A stretch of 64,000 bases of DNA. Source: Paracoccaceae bacterium (lineage in GTDB: Bacteria > Pseudomonadota > Alphaproteobacteria > Rhodobacterales > Rhodobacteraceae). Positions 31,561-40,836 of this stretch are shown piece by piece (the first letter of the stretch is position 1; each line of letters begins with the position of its first letter). Location of the stretch: assembly GCA_013214575.1 (NCBI GenBank), contig JABSSD010000002.1:1-64000 (forward strand). Reading direction: 5' to 3'. Under the pieces are notes generated by a model, which was not told the origin of the DNA, ran no database searches, and saw nothing but the letters and a program-made list of their open reading frames with translations. The position numbers and the translations under genes were made by a program.

Positions 31561-33240
31561 ATGGCTCAAAACGTATCTATGGAAGACTTCGAAGCCCTTC
31601 TGAATGAAAGCTTCGAAATGGACACCCCGAATGAGGGGACTGTCGTAAAAGGCAAAGTCATCGCGATTGAAGCGGGACAGGCCATCATCGACGTCGGCTA
31701 CAAAATGGAAGGCCGCGTTGATCTGAAAGAATTCGCTAATCCAGGCGAAGAGGCTGAAATCGCTGTTGGTGACGAGGTAGAAGTCTACCTGCGGTCTGCT
31801 GAAAACGCCAAAGGCGAAGCTGTTATCTCGCGTGAGATGGCCCGCCGCGAAGAAGCCTGGGATCGCCTGGAAAAAGCCTACGCAGACGAAGAGCGCGTCG
31901 AAGGCGCAATCTTTGGTCGCGTCAAGGGTGGCTTTACTGTCGACCTCGGCGGCGCAGTTGCGTTCTTGCCCGGTTCGCAGGTTGACGTTCGCCCCGTGCG
32001 TGACGCTGGCCCGCTGATGGGTCTGAAGCAGCCGTTCCAGGTTCTGAAAATGGACCGTCGTCGGGGCAACATCGTTGTTTCGCGTCGTGCGATCCTCGAA
32101 GAATCCCGTGCCGAACAGCGCGCCGAAGTCATTGCCAACCTGACCGAAGGTCAAGCTGTTGATGGTGTGGTCAAGAACATCACCGAATATGGTGCGTTTG
32201 TTGACCTTGGCGGCGTCGACGGATTGCTGCACGTCACCGATATGGCATGGCGTCGTGTGAACCACCCGTCCGAGATCCTGACAATCGGTGAGACCGTTAA
32301 GGTCCAGGTTATCAAGATCAACAAAGAGACCCACCGTATCTCGCTCGGCATGAAGCAGCTGCAAGACGATCCTTGGGATCTGGTCGCTGCCAAGTTCCCG
32401 CTGGAAACTGTGCACACCGGTCGCGTCACCAATATCACCGACTACGGTGCATTTGTTGAGCTGGAGCCAGGCGTCGAAGGTCTGGTTCACGTCTCCGAGA
32501 TGTCCTGGACCAAGAAAAACATCCACCCCGGCAAGATCGTTTCGACCAGCCAGGAAGTGGAAGTTATGGTGCTGGATATCGACAGCTCCAAGCGTCGCGT
32601 ATCCTTGGGTCTCAAGCAGACTCAGCGCAACCCATGGGAAGTCTTCGCTGAAGCCAACCCCGAGGGCACCGAAGTCGAAGGCGAAGTCAAGAACATCACC
32701 GAATTCGGTCTGTTCATTGGTCTCGAAGGCGACATCGACGGCATGGTTCACCTCTCCGACCTGTCCTGGGACGAGCGCGGCGAAGATGCGATCCAGAGCT
32801 ACCACAAGAACGACGTGGTTCAGGCGGTTGTCTCCGAGGTTGATATCGAGAAAGAGCGTATCTCTCTGTCGATCAAAAACCTGGGTGGTGACAAGTTCGC
32901 AGAAGCCGTTGGCGGCGTGAAGCGCGGAACGATCGTGACTGTTGAAGTCACCGCGATCGAAGAAGGCGGCATCGAAGTTGTGTATGAAAGCATGAAGTCT
33001 TTCATCCGCCGTTCCGATCTGTCGCGTGACCGTGCCGAGCAGCGTCCTGAGCGTTTCAACGTTGGCGACAAAGTCGACGTGCGGATCACCAATGTCGACT
33101 CCAAGACCCGCCGTTTGGGTCTGTCGATCAAAGCGCGCGAAATTGCGGAAGAAAAAGAAGCCGTCAAGCAGTACGGGTCCTCGGACTCCGGCGCTTCGCT
33201 GGGCGACATCCTGGGTGCCGCTCTGAAGTCGGGCGACTGA
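31561..33240 (+). CDS. rpsA: 30S ribosomal protein S1
   Basis: S1 helps unfold mRNA and place it on the 30S subunit. The 559-residue protein consists of six S1/OB repeats. Visible units include VKGKVIAIEAGQAIIDVGYKMEG, VDGVVKNITEYGAFVDLGGVDG, GRVTNITDYGAFVELEPGVEG and VEGEVKNITEFGLFIGLEGDID. AAAAGGAAACATGAGACCTC precedes the ATG; it is a weak site, as is common for rpsA. Codon use is strongly biased, as expected of a highly expressed gene. The 257-nt leader lacks an ORF and holds a hairpin. A strong terminator follows. Confidence 0.98.
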   Translation: MAQNVSMEDFEALLNESFEMDTPNEGTVVKGKVIAIEAGQAIIDVGYKMEGRVDLKEFANPGEEAEIAVGDEVEVYLRSAENAKGEAVISREMARREEAWDRLEKAYADEERVEGAIFGRVKGGFTVDLGGAVAFLPGSQVDVRPVRDAGPLMGLKQPFQVLKMDRRRGNIVVSRRAILEESRAEQRAEVIANLTEGQAVDGVVKNITEYGAFVDLGGVDGLLHVTDMAWRRVNHPSEILTIGETVKVQVIKINKETHRISLGMKQLQDDPWDLVAAKFPLETVHTGRVTNITDYGAFVELEPGVEGLVHVSEMSWTKKNIHPGKIVSTSQEVEVMVLDIDSSKRRVSLGLKQTQRNPWEVFAEANPEGTEVEGEVKNITEFGLFIGLEGDIDGMVHLSDLSWDERGEDAIQSYHKNDVVQAVVSEVDIEKERISLSIKNLGGDKFAEAVGGVKRGTIVTVEVTAIEEGGIEVVYESMKSFIRRSDLSRDRAEQRPERFNVGDKVDVRITNVDSKTRRLGLSIKAREIAEEKEAVKQYGSSDSGASLGDILGAALKSGD

Positions 33241-33272
33241 TCTTCAGCTCTTTTTAGAGACGTCAATGATAG

Positions 33273-33302
33273 AAAAGCCCCGCTGAATGGCGGGGCTTTT
33301 TT
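33273..33302 (+). terminator. Intrinsic terminator of rpsA
   Basis: Perfect 11-bp stem: AAAAGCCCCGC (33273-33283), loop TGAATG, GCGGGGCTTTT (33290-33300), then more T residues. Confidence 0.95.
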
Positions 33303-33586
33303 GTGGAAAAATCCGGTTGTTCGGGATCCGAACGAGGCGCCCGGCGGTGCCAAACCAGGCTCCGAATCAATAGAGAGTCTCTGGCCATAGCTGTGCAGGG
33401 ATCTGCCGAAACGCCGCGCCAGCAGGCTGTCAGGGCCTAAATCGCTCTTCTGTAAGCAAAATTTTGCCAGATACAGCATGATTTGACGCTCTGACACTGC
33501 GGTTTCTGTTCCCGCCGCCATATTTTTTGTCTTATAGTCGTTTCAAATCACTTAGCTTTTACCGTTGGCTTGGGAGGGCCTGGAAT
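33303..33586. other. Intergenic region between rpsA and ihfB
   Basis: About 280 nt without coding signal. The last 60 nt are AT-rich (around TTTTTTGTCTTATAGTCG) and probably contain the ihfB promoter, but I could not pick a convincing -35/-10 pair. Confidence 0.4.
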
Positions 33587-33868
33587 ATGATCCGCTCAGA
33601 ATTGATTCAGAAGATTGCAGAAGAAAACCCGCACCTGTATCAGCGAGACGTTGAGCGGATCGTTAATACGGTGTTTGAGGAAGTCACGGGCGCCATGTCG
33701 CGCGGTGATCGGGTCGAACTGCGTGGGTTTGGTGCCTTTTCGGTGAAAAAGCGCGACTCGCGGGTGGGACGCAATCCTCGCACAGGTGAAACGGTTCAAG
33801 TTGATGAAAAACACGTCCCGTTCTTTAAGACCGGCAAATTGCTGCGGGACCGTTTGAACGGAAAATAA
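33587..33868 (+). CDS. ihfB: Integration host factor subunit beta
   Basis: The beta subunit of IHF, a DNA-bending nucleoid protein. It has 93 residues, the family length. [31 protein letters not shown] and the DNA-intercalating proline arm GRNPRTGE are all present, followed by [22 protein letters not shown] lies 11 nt before the ATG at 33587; the upstream open frame is discarded. Four nt downstream the lapA-like gene begins, so they are co-transcribed. Confidence 0.97.
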   Translation: MIRSELIQKIAEENPHLYQRDVERIVNTVFEEVTGAMSRGDRVELRGFGAFSVKKRDSRVGRNPRTGETVQVDEKHVPFFKTGKLLRDRLNGK

Positions 33869-33872
33869 ACTG

Positions 33873-34223
33873 ATGCGTTATGTTCGCTTTGCCTTTTGGG
33901 GCGCTCTCGGAATCCTGCTGATTTCTGTCAGTCTGGCCAATAGGGCCATTGTCGATTTGCAACTGATGCCGGATGCAGTGGCTGAATTGCTGGGCTTCAA
34001 CCCCAGTATCTCGCTGCCGCTGTTTGTTGTGGTGCTGGGCGGCATTGCCTCGGGGCTGATCATTGGCTTTATCTGGGAATGGATACGCGAGCACAAACAC
34101 CGGCGCGCTGCCGGCGGACAGGCCCGCGAAGTGCGCAAGCTGTCACGGGAAGTCAGCAAGCTGAAGACGCAAAAGAACGAAGGCAAGGACGACGTTCTGG
34201 CCATTCTTGACGACGCCAGCTGA
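33873..34223 (+). CDS. LapA/DUF1049-domain membrane protein
   Basis: A 116-residue protein with two TM helices (about residues 4-22, [20 protein letters not shown], and 47-68, [21 protein letters not shown]) and a basic coiled-coil tail ([18 protein letters not shown]). This is the lipopolysaccharide assembly protein A / DUF1049 layout. Relatives sit beside ihfB in many alphaproteobacteria. In enterobacteria LapA takes part in control of LPS synthesis; whether that holds here is unknown. It lies 4 nt after ihfB and 10 nt before trpF. Confidence 0.85.
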   Translation: MRYVRFAFWGALGILLISVSLANRAIVDLQLMPDAVAELLGFNPSISLPLFVVVLGGIASGLIIGFIWEWIREHKHRRAAGGQAREVRKLSREVSKLKTQKNEGKDDVLAILDDAS

Positions 34224-34233
34224 GGCCAGATTG

Positions 34234-34881
34234 ATGAGCGATATTCGGGTCAAAATCTGCGGTTTACGCAGTGCGGATGACATGACCGCAGCCGCGCAGG
34301 CCGGTGCGGCCTATGTGGGGTTTGTCTTCTTTCCTAAATCTCCACGCCATGTGTCGATCGATGCAGCCGCCACTCTGGCTGCTTTGGCGCCGGTTGGCCT
34401 GTGCAAAGTGGCGCTGACGGTGAATGCCAGCAATGCAGAGTTGGACGCCATCACCGCAAAGGTGCCGCTGGACATGCTGCAATTGCATGGCACCGAAAGT
34501 CCCGAACGGGTGGCCGAGGTCAAAGCGCGCTATGGCTTGCCCGTGATGAAGGCGATCGGCGTTGCGGATGCCTCTGACCTGCGCCAGATCGATGACTATG
34601 CGGCGGTGGCCGACCAATTGCTGATTGATGCCAAGCCGCCCCGTAATGCCAAATTGCCCGGCGGAAATGGGTTGGCGTTCGACTGGCGGCTGTTGGCGGG
34701 GCGCAAATACTGGCAGCGTCCCTGGATGCTGGCAGGCGGTCTGACAGCTGATAATGTGGCCGAGGCCCTGCGGATGACGGGGGCCAATCAGGTTGATGTC
34801 TCCTCTGGGGTCGAGGTGGCGCCGGGCCAAAAGGATCCGGACCTTATCCGCGCCTTTGTCGGGGCTGCAACCAACCGCTGA
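34234..34881 (+). CDS. trpF: Phosphoribosylanthranilate isomerase
   Basis: TrpF converts phosphoribosylanthranilate to CdRP in tryptophan synthesis. The 215-residue TIM barrel has the catalytic cysteine in VKICGLRS and the catalytic aspartate in [41 protein letters not shown] and the phosphate loop [15 protein letters not shown] are also present. The start [10 protein letters not shown] at 34234 is chosen by homology; the open frame begins 27 nt earlier. trpB lies 1.36 kb downstream, separated by a LysR gene. Confidence 0.95.
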   Translation: MSDIRVKICGLRSADDMTAAAQAGAAYVGFVFFPKSPRHVSIDAAATLAALAPVGLCKVALTVNASNAELDAITAKVPLDMLQLHGTESPERVAEVKARYGLPVMKAIGVADASDLRQIDDYAAVADQLLIDAKPPRNAKLPGGNGLAFDWRLLAGRKYWQRPWMLAGGLTADNVAEALRMTGANQVDVSSGVEVAPGQKDPDLIRAFVGAATNR

Positions 34882-35115
34882 TGCGGCGCCGCAGACGCAA
34901 GAAACGCAACCGGCGCTGCCTTTTACGTCTCGAGAGCAGCCTTCGCTGTGCTGCATGTCTTTCCTGTTGCCATTCTGTGGGGCCAGATAGGTCCGTGTGA
35001 TTTGGCAAACAGAAGCCGATGATCATGCGTTCACTCCACTTTTAAAACTCTTGACCACAGTGCGCCTTGTTTTGTTTGATGTGCAGAGCGACCCTTTGCA
35101 AAGTGACTTTCAAAA

Positions 35116-35958
35116 ATGGAACAAACCCCATCCCTGGATGACCTGGCTCTGTTTGTGACAGTGGCCGAGGCAGGCGGTCTTGCCGGGGCGGCGCGGACCA
35201 GCGGTGTCAGCGTGCCAACGCTGAGCCGCAAGATGCAGGCCCTGGAGCGCCAGTTGGGTCGGGTGCTGTTTGCCCGGGGGGCCAGGGGCTATTCCCTGAC
35301 CGCCGAGGGCCGTTCGGTGCTGGAGCAGGTTGCCGACCTTGGATCTCTGAGGGCCCGTCTTGGGCGGTCGCTATCTACCTCAGGCCCTGTCGATGTGAGG
35401 ATCACCGCAGGGAGCTGGACGTCCTGCTATGTGGCACGCAGATTAGGCCCGGTCTGGAGGGACAAGCCGATCTGGCGTCCGGTGTTTATAGAAGCGGCCG
35501 CAAGGCTCGATATTGCCCGGCGTGGGGCGGATATCGGTATTCGCAATAAGCGCCCTGACCAGCACTGGCTGGCAGCGCGCCGCACCGGCACGGTTGAATA
35601 TGCCGCCTTTGCGGTCTCAACCGAAGTTCGTGGCTTTGTTGCCTTGTCGCAGACAGACGTGCAAACACCCTCGGCCATCTGGTTGCGCCAGCATCATGCG
35701 GGCGAGATCGTATCAACAGCGGGCGCGCCCAGGTTGCTGGCGGATCTTGCTCTTGCCGGGGTGGGCAAGGTGGTGCTGCCCTGTTTTGCCGCACAGGATA
35801 TTGAAGGCTTGCAACAGGTCGGGCCAGTGATCGGGGCGCTGACCCATGAGGAATGGCTGGTTAGTCACCACGAGGCACGCCACGACGCCCCGGTTCGCGC
35901 TGCACTTGACGTGGTGGCGCAAGTATTGGCTGACAAAAACAGCATGTTGCCAGGCTAA
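35116..35958 (+). CDS. LysR-family transcriptional regulator between trpF and trpB
   Basis: A 280-residue LysR protein. The N-terminal HTH is FVTVAEAGGLAGAARTSGVSVPTLSRKMQALERQLG (residues about 13-48), then FARGARGYSLTAEGRSVL. The effector domain is short and divergent (VDVRITAGSWTSCYVARRLG, VEYAAFAVSTEV), closer to the LysR group that works without a classic PBP-type ligand pocket signature. It lies in the same direction between trpF and trpB, with 234 nt before and 284 nt after, so it probably has its own promoter. Any role in tryptophan control is only suggested by location. Confidence 0.88.
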   Translation: MEQTPSLDDLALFVTVAEAGGLAGAARTSGVSVPTLSRKMQALERQLGRVLFARGARGYSLTAEGRSVLEQVADLGSLRARLGRSLSTSGPVDVRITAGSWTSCYVARRLGPVWRDKPIWRPVFIEAAARLDIARRGADIGIRNKRPDQHWLAARRTGTVEYAAFAVSTEVRGFVALSQTDVQTPSAIWLRQHHAGEIVSTAGAPRLLADLALAGVGKVVLPCFAAQDIEGLQQVGPVIGALTHEEWLVSHHEARHDAPVRAALDVVAQVLADKNSMLPG

Positions 35959-36051
35959 CGCGGGAGGCCGAGGTCCACATCTGTTTAAGGGTCGGAACAT
36001 GCGGCTCCCGCCTCGGCTTGTGATCCTATGGATCCCATCTCCAAGTTGGGC

Positions 36052-36106
36052 CCCGCGCCGCGCCCTTCGGGCGCGGCGCGGGTCGCCTGGGGCAAAGCCC
36101 CAGGCG
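36052..36106 (+). promoter_or_regulatory. Two adjacent very stable hairpins upstream of trpB
   Basis: Hairpin 1: a 14-bp perfect GC-rich stem (36052-36065 with 36069-36082) and a TTC loop. Hairpin 2: CGCCTGGGGC (36084-36093), loop AAA, GCCCCAGGCG (36097-36106), perfect. They are separated by one base and are not followed by a T-run. They lie in the 284-nt spacer between the LysR gene and trpB and could end readthrough, protect mRNA or form part of a trp-regulatory leader. The GC palindrome style is common in dispersed Rhodobacteraceae repeats. Confidence 0.7.
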
Positions 36107-36242
36107 AAATTGCGTTACTGGCAGGCGCGGTGCGGCCAATTTGGGACTGCCACTTGGGGCTGCGGGCCGCGCCGGTGCAAAAACCGGTTCCTCTCGGCGA
36201 ATTTGCCCTTTAGAACCGTCTCAACTGATGACGGAGACAGCA

Positions 36243-37496
36243 ATGGCCGAAGATCTATTCAACAGCTTCATGAACGGACCCGACGAGCAAGGCCGCTTTG
36301 GCATTTTCGGCGGCCGGTTTGTGTCTGAAACACTGATGCCGCTGATCCTCAGCCTTGAGGACGAATACAACCGGGCCAAGGATGACGACAGTTTTTGGGC
36401 GGAGATGAAGGACCTGTGGACGCATTATGTTGGCCGTCCCAGCCCACTGTACCATGCCGAGCGTCTGACCGCGCATCTGGGCGGTGCCAAGATCTATCTT
36501 AAGCGCGACGAGCTGAACCATACCGGCGCCCATAAGATCAACAATGTGCTGGGCCAGATCATTCTGGCGCGGCGCATGGGCAAGACCCGCATCATCGCCG
36601 AGACAGGTGCCGGGCAACACGGTGTTGCGACCGCCACTGTCTGCGCCAAGTTCGGCTTGAAATGTATTGTTTACATGGGCGCCCATGATGTTCAGCGTCA
36701 GGCCCCCAATGTGTTCCGTATGCGCCTGCTGGGCGCCGAGGTGATTCCGGTGACCTCGGGGCGTGGCACCCTGAAGGACGCGATGAATGACGCCCTGCGC
36801 GACTGGGTGACCAACGTCAATGACACCTATTATTGCATTGGCACCTCGGCGGGTCCGCATCCCTATCCGGCTATGGTGCGCGACTTTCAGTCGATCATCG
36901 GCAAGGAAGTCCGCTGGCAACTGGCCGAGCAAGAGGGCGAAGGCCGTCTGCCGGACACCTTGATTGCGGCCATCGGCGGCGGTTCAAATGCCATCGGCCT
37001 GTTCCACCCCTTTCTGGACGACAAATCAGTCCGCATCATCGGCGTTGAAGCCGGCGGTAAGGGGGTCGATGACAGGATGCAGCACTGCGCCTCGCTGAGT
37101 GGCGGTCGCCCCGGTGTGCTGCACGGCAACCGCACCTATCTGCTGCAGGACGATGACGGCCAGATCCTCGAAGGCTTTTCCATATCTGCCGGGCTCGACT
37201 ATCCGGGCATCGGTCCCGAGCATTCCTGGCTGCATGACACCAAACGGGCGGAATATGTGTCGATCACCGATGCCGAGGCCCTGGAAGCGTTTCAGCTGAG
37301 CTGTGCCCTGGAAGGTATCATTCCGGCGCTGGAGCCCAGCCACGCGCTGGCCCATGTGATGAAAATCGCGCCCGATCTGCCCAAGGACCACATCATTGTG
37401 ATGAACATGTGTGGTCGCGGCGACAAAGATGTCTTTACCGTGGCGCGGCATCTTGGCTTTGACATGTCGGACACCGAAGGCCGCGATATCGACTAA
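36243..37496 (+). CDS. trpB: Tryptophan synthase beta chain
   Basis: TrpB condenses indole and serine. The 417-residue PLP enzyme has the PLP lysine in [15 protein letters not shown], the phosphate-binding loop [27 protein letters not shown], and HALAHVM near the C-terminus. The start at 36243 has GGAG 7 nt upstream (GACGGAGACAGCA); the open frame upstream is rejected because it runs through the hairpin region. trpA is not in the window, because a terminator follows at 37548. Confidence 0.97.
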   Translation: MAEDLFNSFMNGPDEQGRFGIFGGRFVSETLMPLILSLEDEYNRAKDDDSFWAEMKDLWTHYVGRPSPLYHAERLTAHLGGAKIYLKRDELNHTGAHKINNVLGQIILARRMGKTRIIAETGAGQHGVATATVCAKFGLKCIVYMGAHDVQRQAPNVFRMRLLGAEVIPVTSGRGTLKDAMNDALRDWVTNVNDTYYCIGTSAGPHPYPAMVRDFQSIIGKEVRWQLAEQEGEGRLPDTLIAAIGGGSNAIGLFHPFLDDKSVRIIGVEAGGKGVDDRMQHCASLSGGRPGVLHGNRTYLLQDDDGQILEGFSISAGLDYPGIGPEHSWLHDTKRAEYVSITDAEALEAFQLSCALEGIIPALEPSHALAHVMKIAPDLPKDHIIVMNMCGRGDKDVFTVARHLGFDMSDTEGRDID

Positions 37497-37547
37497 AAGC
37501 GCCCGGCGCTGAGGCCGGAGGCTTTCCTCGTCCGAAAATGGTAAAAC

Positions 37548-37580
37548 GGCGACGCCCTGCACATGGGTGTCGCCATTTTT
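37548..37580 (+). terminator. Intrinsic terminator of trpB
   Basis: GGCGACGCCC pairs with GGGTGTCGCC (one G-T pair) around a 7-nt loop, followed by ATTTTT. It shows that trpB ends its transcript without trpA. Confidence 0.88.
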
Positions 37581-37611
37581 ATCCGGGCCGCAGGGTTTGC
37601 TTGGCGGTGGC

Positions 37612-39360
37612 TTATCGCGGCCAGCCGGCCCTCTGCAACCCGGTGCACAGGTGCTGCAGGTCGGCGTCATGCTGATAGTGAAGCGTCGCCAATAACTGCT
37701 CCATCGAGAAGTCGGGATCCAGCGCCTCCAGCATCTGCAGCTGCTGTTCGGCGGCCAGTTGATTGTCCAGCCAGCCGTGGCAGGCACTGGCAAAGGCGTG
37801 CTGTGCGGCATCCAGCAAGGGCAGATGGTCAAAGGCCTGCAGCGCCGCGTGATAATTCTTGCTGGTGAAATGAGCCTTGCCCAGATGGCTCCAGAATCGC
37901 AAGGGATGATGCGGGTTCAGGCGCATGGCTTTGGTGATCCATTCAACCCCGGCGGCGGCATCGCCGGTCCAGGTGTACAGCTCGCCCATCTGCACCACGA
38001 CCAGATCGTAATTGGGGTTCAAGGCCAGGGCACGTTCCTGATGATAACGGGACCGGGTGAATTTGTGGTGCATGATATCAATGGCCGCCAGCACCCGGTG
38101 AATGTCGGCGTCATTGTCGTCAAATTGCGCCGCCCGTTCGCAGGCCTCCTGCACCAGAGCAAATGTCGCGTCTTTGTCCTCGCACCAGCCATAGCCCCAG
38201 CCCTGAGCCAGAATGCAGCCGCGCCAGACATGGGCATGGGCATATTCTGAATCCAGCGCAATTGCCCGGTTGACCAGATCCAGCGCCTTGGCGTTATCCT
38301 CGCGAGAGCTGCGGTGGTGCAGCCCCTTGGCAACCAGCAGGCATTCGTAGGCGGCCATATTGCCGGGCTTTTTGCGGGCCAGCTGATCCTGTTGCAGGGC
38401 CTCGATGCGGCCGGGCAGGGTGGCCACAATGGCGGTTGTTATCTCGTCCTGAATGGCAAATATATCATCCAGCGTCCGGTCGTATTTCTCGGCCCATATA
38501 TGCGCGTCATTGGCGGTGTCGATCAGCTGCACCGTCACCCGCAGCCGTTGGCCTGATTTGCGCACGCTGCCCTCGACCAGATACTGCGCCCCCAGTTTCT
38601 CGCCGACCTCGCGCAGGTTGACGGCCTGTCCCTTGTAAACAAAGGTAGAGTTGCGCGAGATTACAAACAGTTCATGGCGGCGGCTCAGCTCGGTCAGGAT
38701 GTCCTCGGTCAGCCCATCGACAAAGAATTCCTGCTCCGGGTCGCCGCTAAGATTGTCGAACGGCAGCACCGCAATCGAAGGCTTTATGGCTGTTCCAGGG
38801 GGGGGATGCTGGGGGCGCTCATCCGGATGACCCGGGCTCTGAACACTGCCCAGGTCAACCTGATAGGCCAGGATCGGCCGGTCCATGTTTTTCAGCTGTT
38901 GCTCGCCGAGGTTCTGAAAGCTCAGCTCCAGACGCCCGGAGACCTGATCATGCACTGCGGCTGAGACACAGATTTGCCCAACCCCGGCGATCTGCTCCAG
39001 CCGGGCGGCAACATTGACCCCATCGCCAAAGATATCGTCCTCCTCAAAAATGATGTCGCCCAGATTAAGGCCGATGCGAAATTCAATGCGCTGATCCTTT
39101 GCCACATCCTGATTTCGCCGCTGCATGCTGGTCTGGATTTTGACCGCGCATTGCACAGCATCGGCAACGCTGGCGAATTCCACCAACATGCCATCGCCGG
39201 TGGTCTTGATGATATGACCCCGGTGTTCGGTGATGGCCGGATCTATAAGTTCCAGTCTGTGGGTGCGAAGCCGGGCGATGGTTCCGGCTTCATCAGCCTG
39301 CATAAGGCGGCTGTAGCCGGCCATGTCGGCAGCAAGAACGGCAGCAAGTCGTTGGGTCAT
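37612..39360 (-). CDS. Class III adenylate/guanylate cyclase with TolB-like and TPR regions
   Basis: A 582-residue soluble protein in three parts. Residues about 1-170 are a class III cyclase catalytic domain (RLAAVLAADMAGYSRLM with the first metal aspartate; TTGDGMLVEFASVADAV; FGDGVNVAARLEQIA). Residues about 200-320 are a TolB/FlgO-like segment (IAVLPFDNLSGDPEQEFFVDG, SRNSTFVYKG, YLVEGSVRKSG). The rest is TPR-like helices (CERAAQFDDNDADIHRVLAA; PNYDLVVVQMGELYTWTGDA). This architecture is widespread in rhizobia and roseobacters, and the product is usually presumed to be cAMP. The start MTQRLAAVLAAD at 39360 has AGGGAGAAGCGC just upstream. It is monocistronic; trpB converges with it. Confidence 0.92.
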   Translation of the reverse strand: MTQRLAAVLAADMAGYSRLMQADEAGTIARLRTHRLELIDPAITEHRGHIIKTTGDGMLVEFASVADAVQCAVKIQTSMQRRNQDVAKDQRIEFRIGLNLGDIIFEEDDIFGDGVNVAARLEQIAGVGQICVSAAVHDQVSGRLELSFQNLGEQQLKNMDRPILAYQVDLGSVQSPGHPDERPQHPPPGTAIKPSIAVLPFDNLSGDPEQEFFVDGLTEDILTELSRRHELFVISRNSTFVYKGQAVNLREVGEKLGAQYLVEGSVRKSGQRLRVTVQLIDTANDAHIWAEKYDRTLDDIFAIQDEITTAIVATLPGRIEALQQDQLARKKPGNMAAYECLLVAKGLHHRSSREDNAKALDLVNRAIALDSEYAHAHVWRGCILAQGWGYGWCEDKDATFALVQEACERAAQFDDNDADIHRVLAAIDIMHHKFTRSRYHQERALALNPNYDLVVVQMGELYTWTGDAAAGVEWITKAMRLNPHHPLRFWSHLGKAHFTSKNYHAALQAFDHLPLLDAAQHAFASACHGWLDNQLAAEQQLQMLEALDPDFSMEQLLATLHYQHDADLQHLCTGLQRAGWPR

Positions 39361-39796
39361 GCGCTTCTCCCTGATCCACAGCATAGCCGAAAACGGCCTG
39401 CTTTTCCATGCTCCGGGCCCCCTGTCTGGTCGCTGCGATTGCAGTTATAACATGGGGCTGGATTTCACCCTGGCCAGATGCTCGGCGCAGGCCGCTGCCG
39501 TTGCATGGCTTTTGGACGGTGCGCATGGAACCGAGTGGTGGCGCCGCAATCCGGAGCGGGTCTGGCACGGGCTGCGGCCAAAGGTATCCTCAGGCGTCGA
39601 TCCGGCGGCGTCTGCGTTAATGAAATGCAACCCCCGTTAATGGTCTCACAGCCCGGGGCTAGCCAGAATTTTGCCGCACCTTGGCCCGGGCGGTCTGATT
39701 CTCTGGCGGCCTGACGGCGCAGATCCACCGATTCGTTACCCAAATCGGGCAGGAGCCCTAAAAATAGGGCGTGGCACGTTAAGGAATTCGATCATA

Positions 39797-39879
39797 TTTT
39801 ATTGGCATTTTAGGAAAAAGGTTAACGAATTGTGTGCTTTTTTCGCCAACACCCCTGTTTTACTGGCATATTGGGAAAC
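39797..39879 (+). repeat. Imperfect 22-nt direct repeat, 61 nt apart
   Basis: Copies at 39797-39818 and 39858-39879 share TTTTA(T/C)TGGCAT and GGAAA and agree at 18 of 22 positions. The region is strongly AT-rich and upstream of the protease gene, so the copies may be binding sites. Confidence 0.55.
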
Positions 39880-39901
39880 AATAACCGGGGGGGTTAGTAA
39901 A

Positions 39902-39931
39902 TTGTTAATACTGTCACAATCTGTCCATAAT
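39902..39931 (+). promoter_or_regulatory. Candidate promoter of the protease gene
   Basis: TTGTTA (39902-39907), 18 nt, CATAAT (39926-39931), about 80 nt before the start codon. Confidence 0.4.
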
Positions 39932-40013
39932 TTAGTCCATCCTTTGCAACATTGGGCCTCATTCCAGCCCCACGCCTGAATGACCATGTCGATGTGGGAA
40001 ATTGGAGTGGATG

Positions 40014-40727
40014 ATGAGACTTCTAATTGGAGCGCTCGCTGCTTGCCTTATTCTGGCAGGGGCCGATGGCGCAACGGCGGCTGATCCGTCGAGAAATGTA
40101 CAGTCGGTACCTGGATGGGAAGCCGTTGGCCGGTTGAACATCGGCGGCCGGAACATGTGTACCGGTGCATTGATTGCACCAAATCTGGTGTTGACTGCGG
40201 CGCACTGCCTGTTCGACCAGAAAACCGGGCGGGCGGTCAATCCCAGCTCGGTCAAATTTGAAGCCGGGCTGAATGGGCGCCGGGTCAAGGCCTCCAGAAT
40301 GGTGTCGCGGGTGGTTTTGCATCCCGATTATCAGTTCCGGCCTCAGGGACAGGCCCAGATTGGCTATGATATTGCTGTTTTGCGTCTGGATCGCCCGATC
40401 AGCAGCAGCGAGATCACGCCCTTTGCGATGGCTTCGGCGCCGCAGCGAGGCGATGCTGTTGGGATTCTGTCCTATACTTACGCTCAGAACAACCGACCAA
40501 AGTTGGAACAGCCCTGCCATGTGTTGGCGAAGCAGGCAGAAACCCTGGTGATGACCTGCAGGGTTGAATTTGGCGCCTCTGGGGCACCGGTCCTTGCGGT
40601 CAATCCCGGCCAGCCCCCCCGCGTTGTTTCGGTGGTCTCTGCCAAGGCCGCGATGGGCAACAAACGGGTGTCCATTGGCACCACTCTGGACCGCTCGGTG
40701 CAGATGCTGATCCGCAGGGCTGGCTAA
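40014..40727 (+). CDS. Secreted trypsin-like serine protease
   Basis: A 237-residue exported S1-type protease. The signal peptide is LLIGALAACLILAGADGATAA. The catalytic histidine is in LTAAHCLFD, the aspartate in IGYDIAVLRLDRPI, and the serine in EFGASGAPVLAV (GxSGxP, closer to V8-like/glutamyl endopeptidase type than to GDSGGP). Cysteine pairs (C in RNMCTGAL and AAHC; C in QPCHVL and MTCRV) suggest disulfides. ATG at 40014 is preferred: GGAG lies 6 nt before it, while the ATG at 40011 is too close and the TTG at 40002 precedes the ribosome site. A bidirectional terminator separates it from the secretion operon that converges from the right. Confidence 0.88.
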   Translation: MRLLIGALAACLILAGADGATAADPSRNVQSVPGWEAVGRLNIGGRNMCTGALIAPNLVLTAAHCLFDQKTGRAVNPSSVKFEAGLNGRRVKASRMVSRVVLHPDYQFRPQGQAQIGYDIAVLRLDRPISSSEITPFAMASAPQRGDAVGILSYTYAQNNRPKLEQPCHVLAKQAETLVMTCRVEFGASGAPVLAVNPGQPPRVVSVVSAKAAMGNKRVSIGTTLDRSVQMLIRRAG

Positions 40728-40760
40728 CAGACCATCATTGTCATCCGACCGCTTTGCACC

Positions 40761-40796
40761 AAAACGGCCTGTATCCATCGGGATGCGGGCCGTTTT
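40761..40796. terminator. Bidirectional terminator between protease gene and hlyD-like gene
   Basis: AAAACGGCC (40761-40769) pairs with GGCCGTTTT (40788-40796), with further pairing TATCC/GGATG inside. A on one side and T on the other lets it work for both converging transcripts. Confidence 0.85.
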
Positions 40797-40836
40797 CTAT
40801 ATCTGCCCATAGGCGCCCTGTCGGTTTTTGCCCGGC

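Larger units (their letters stand above)
39361..40013. other. Long intergenic region between the cyclase and the protease gene
   Basis: About 650 nt. I found no supported gene. The first 400 nt are GC-rich and featureless to me. The last 200 nt are AT-rich and hold an imperfect direct repeat (39797-39818 and 39858-39879) and a candidate promoter at 39902-39931. Confidence 0.5.

Noticed and set aside
31063-32805. 580-codon open frame on the minus strand
   Set aside because: Antisense to cmk and rpsA; a mirror of strong codon bias in rpsA, no start signals.
39408-39630. Short open frames in the cyclase-protease spacer
   Set aside because: Both strands are open for 60-70 codons because of high GC; no ribosome site, no motif.
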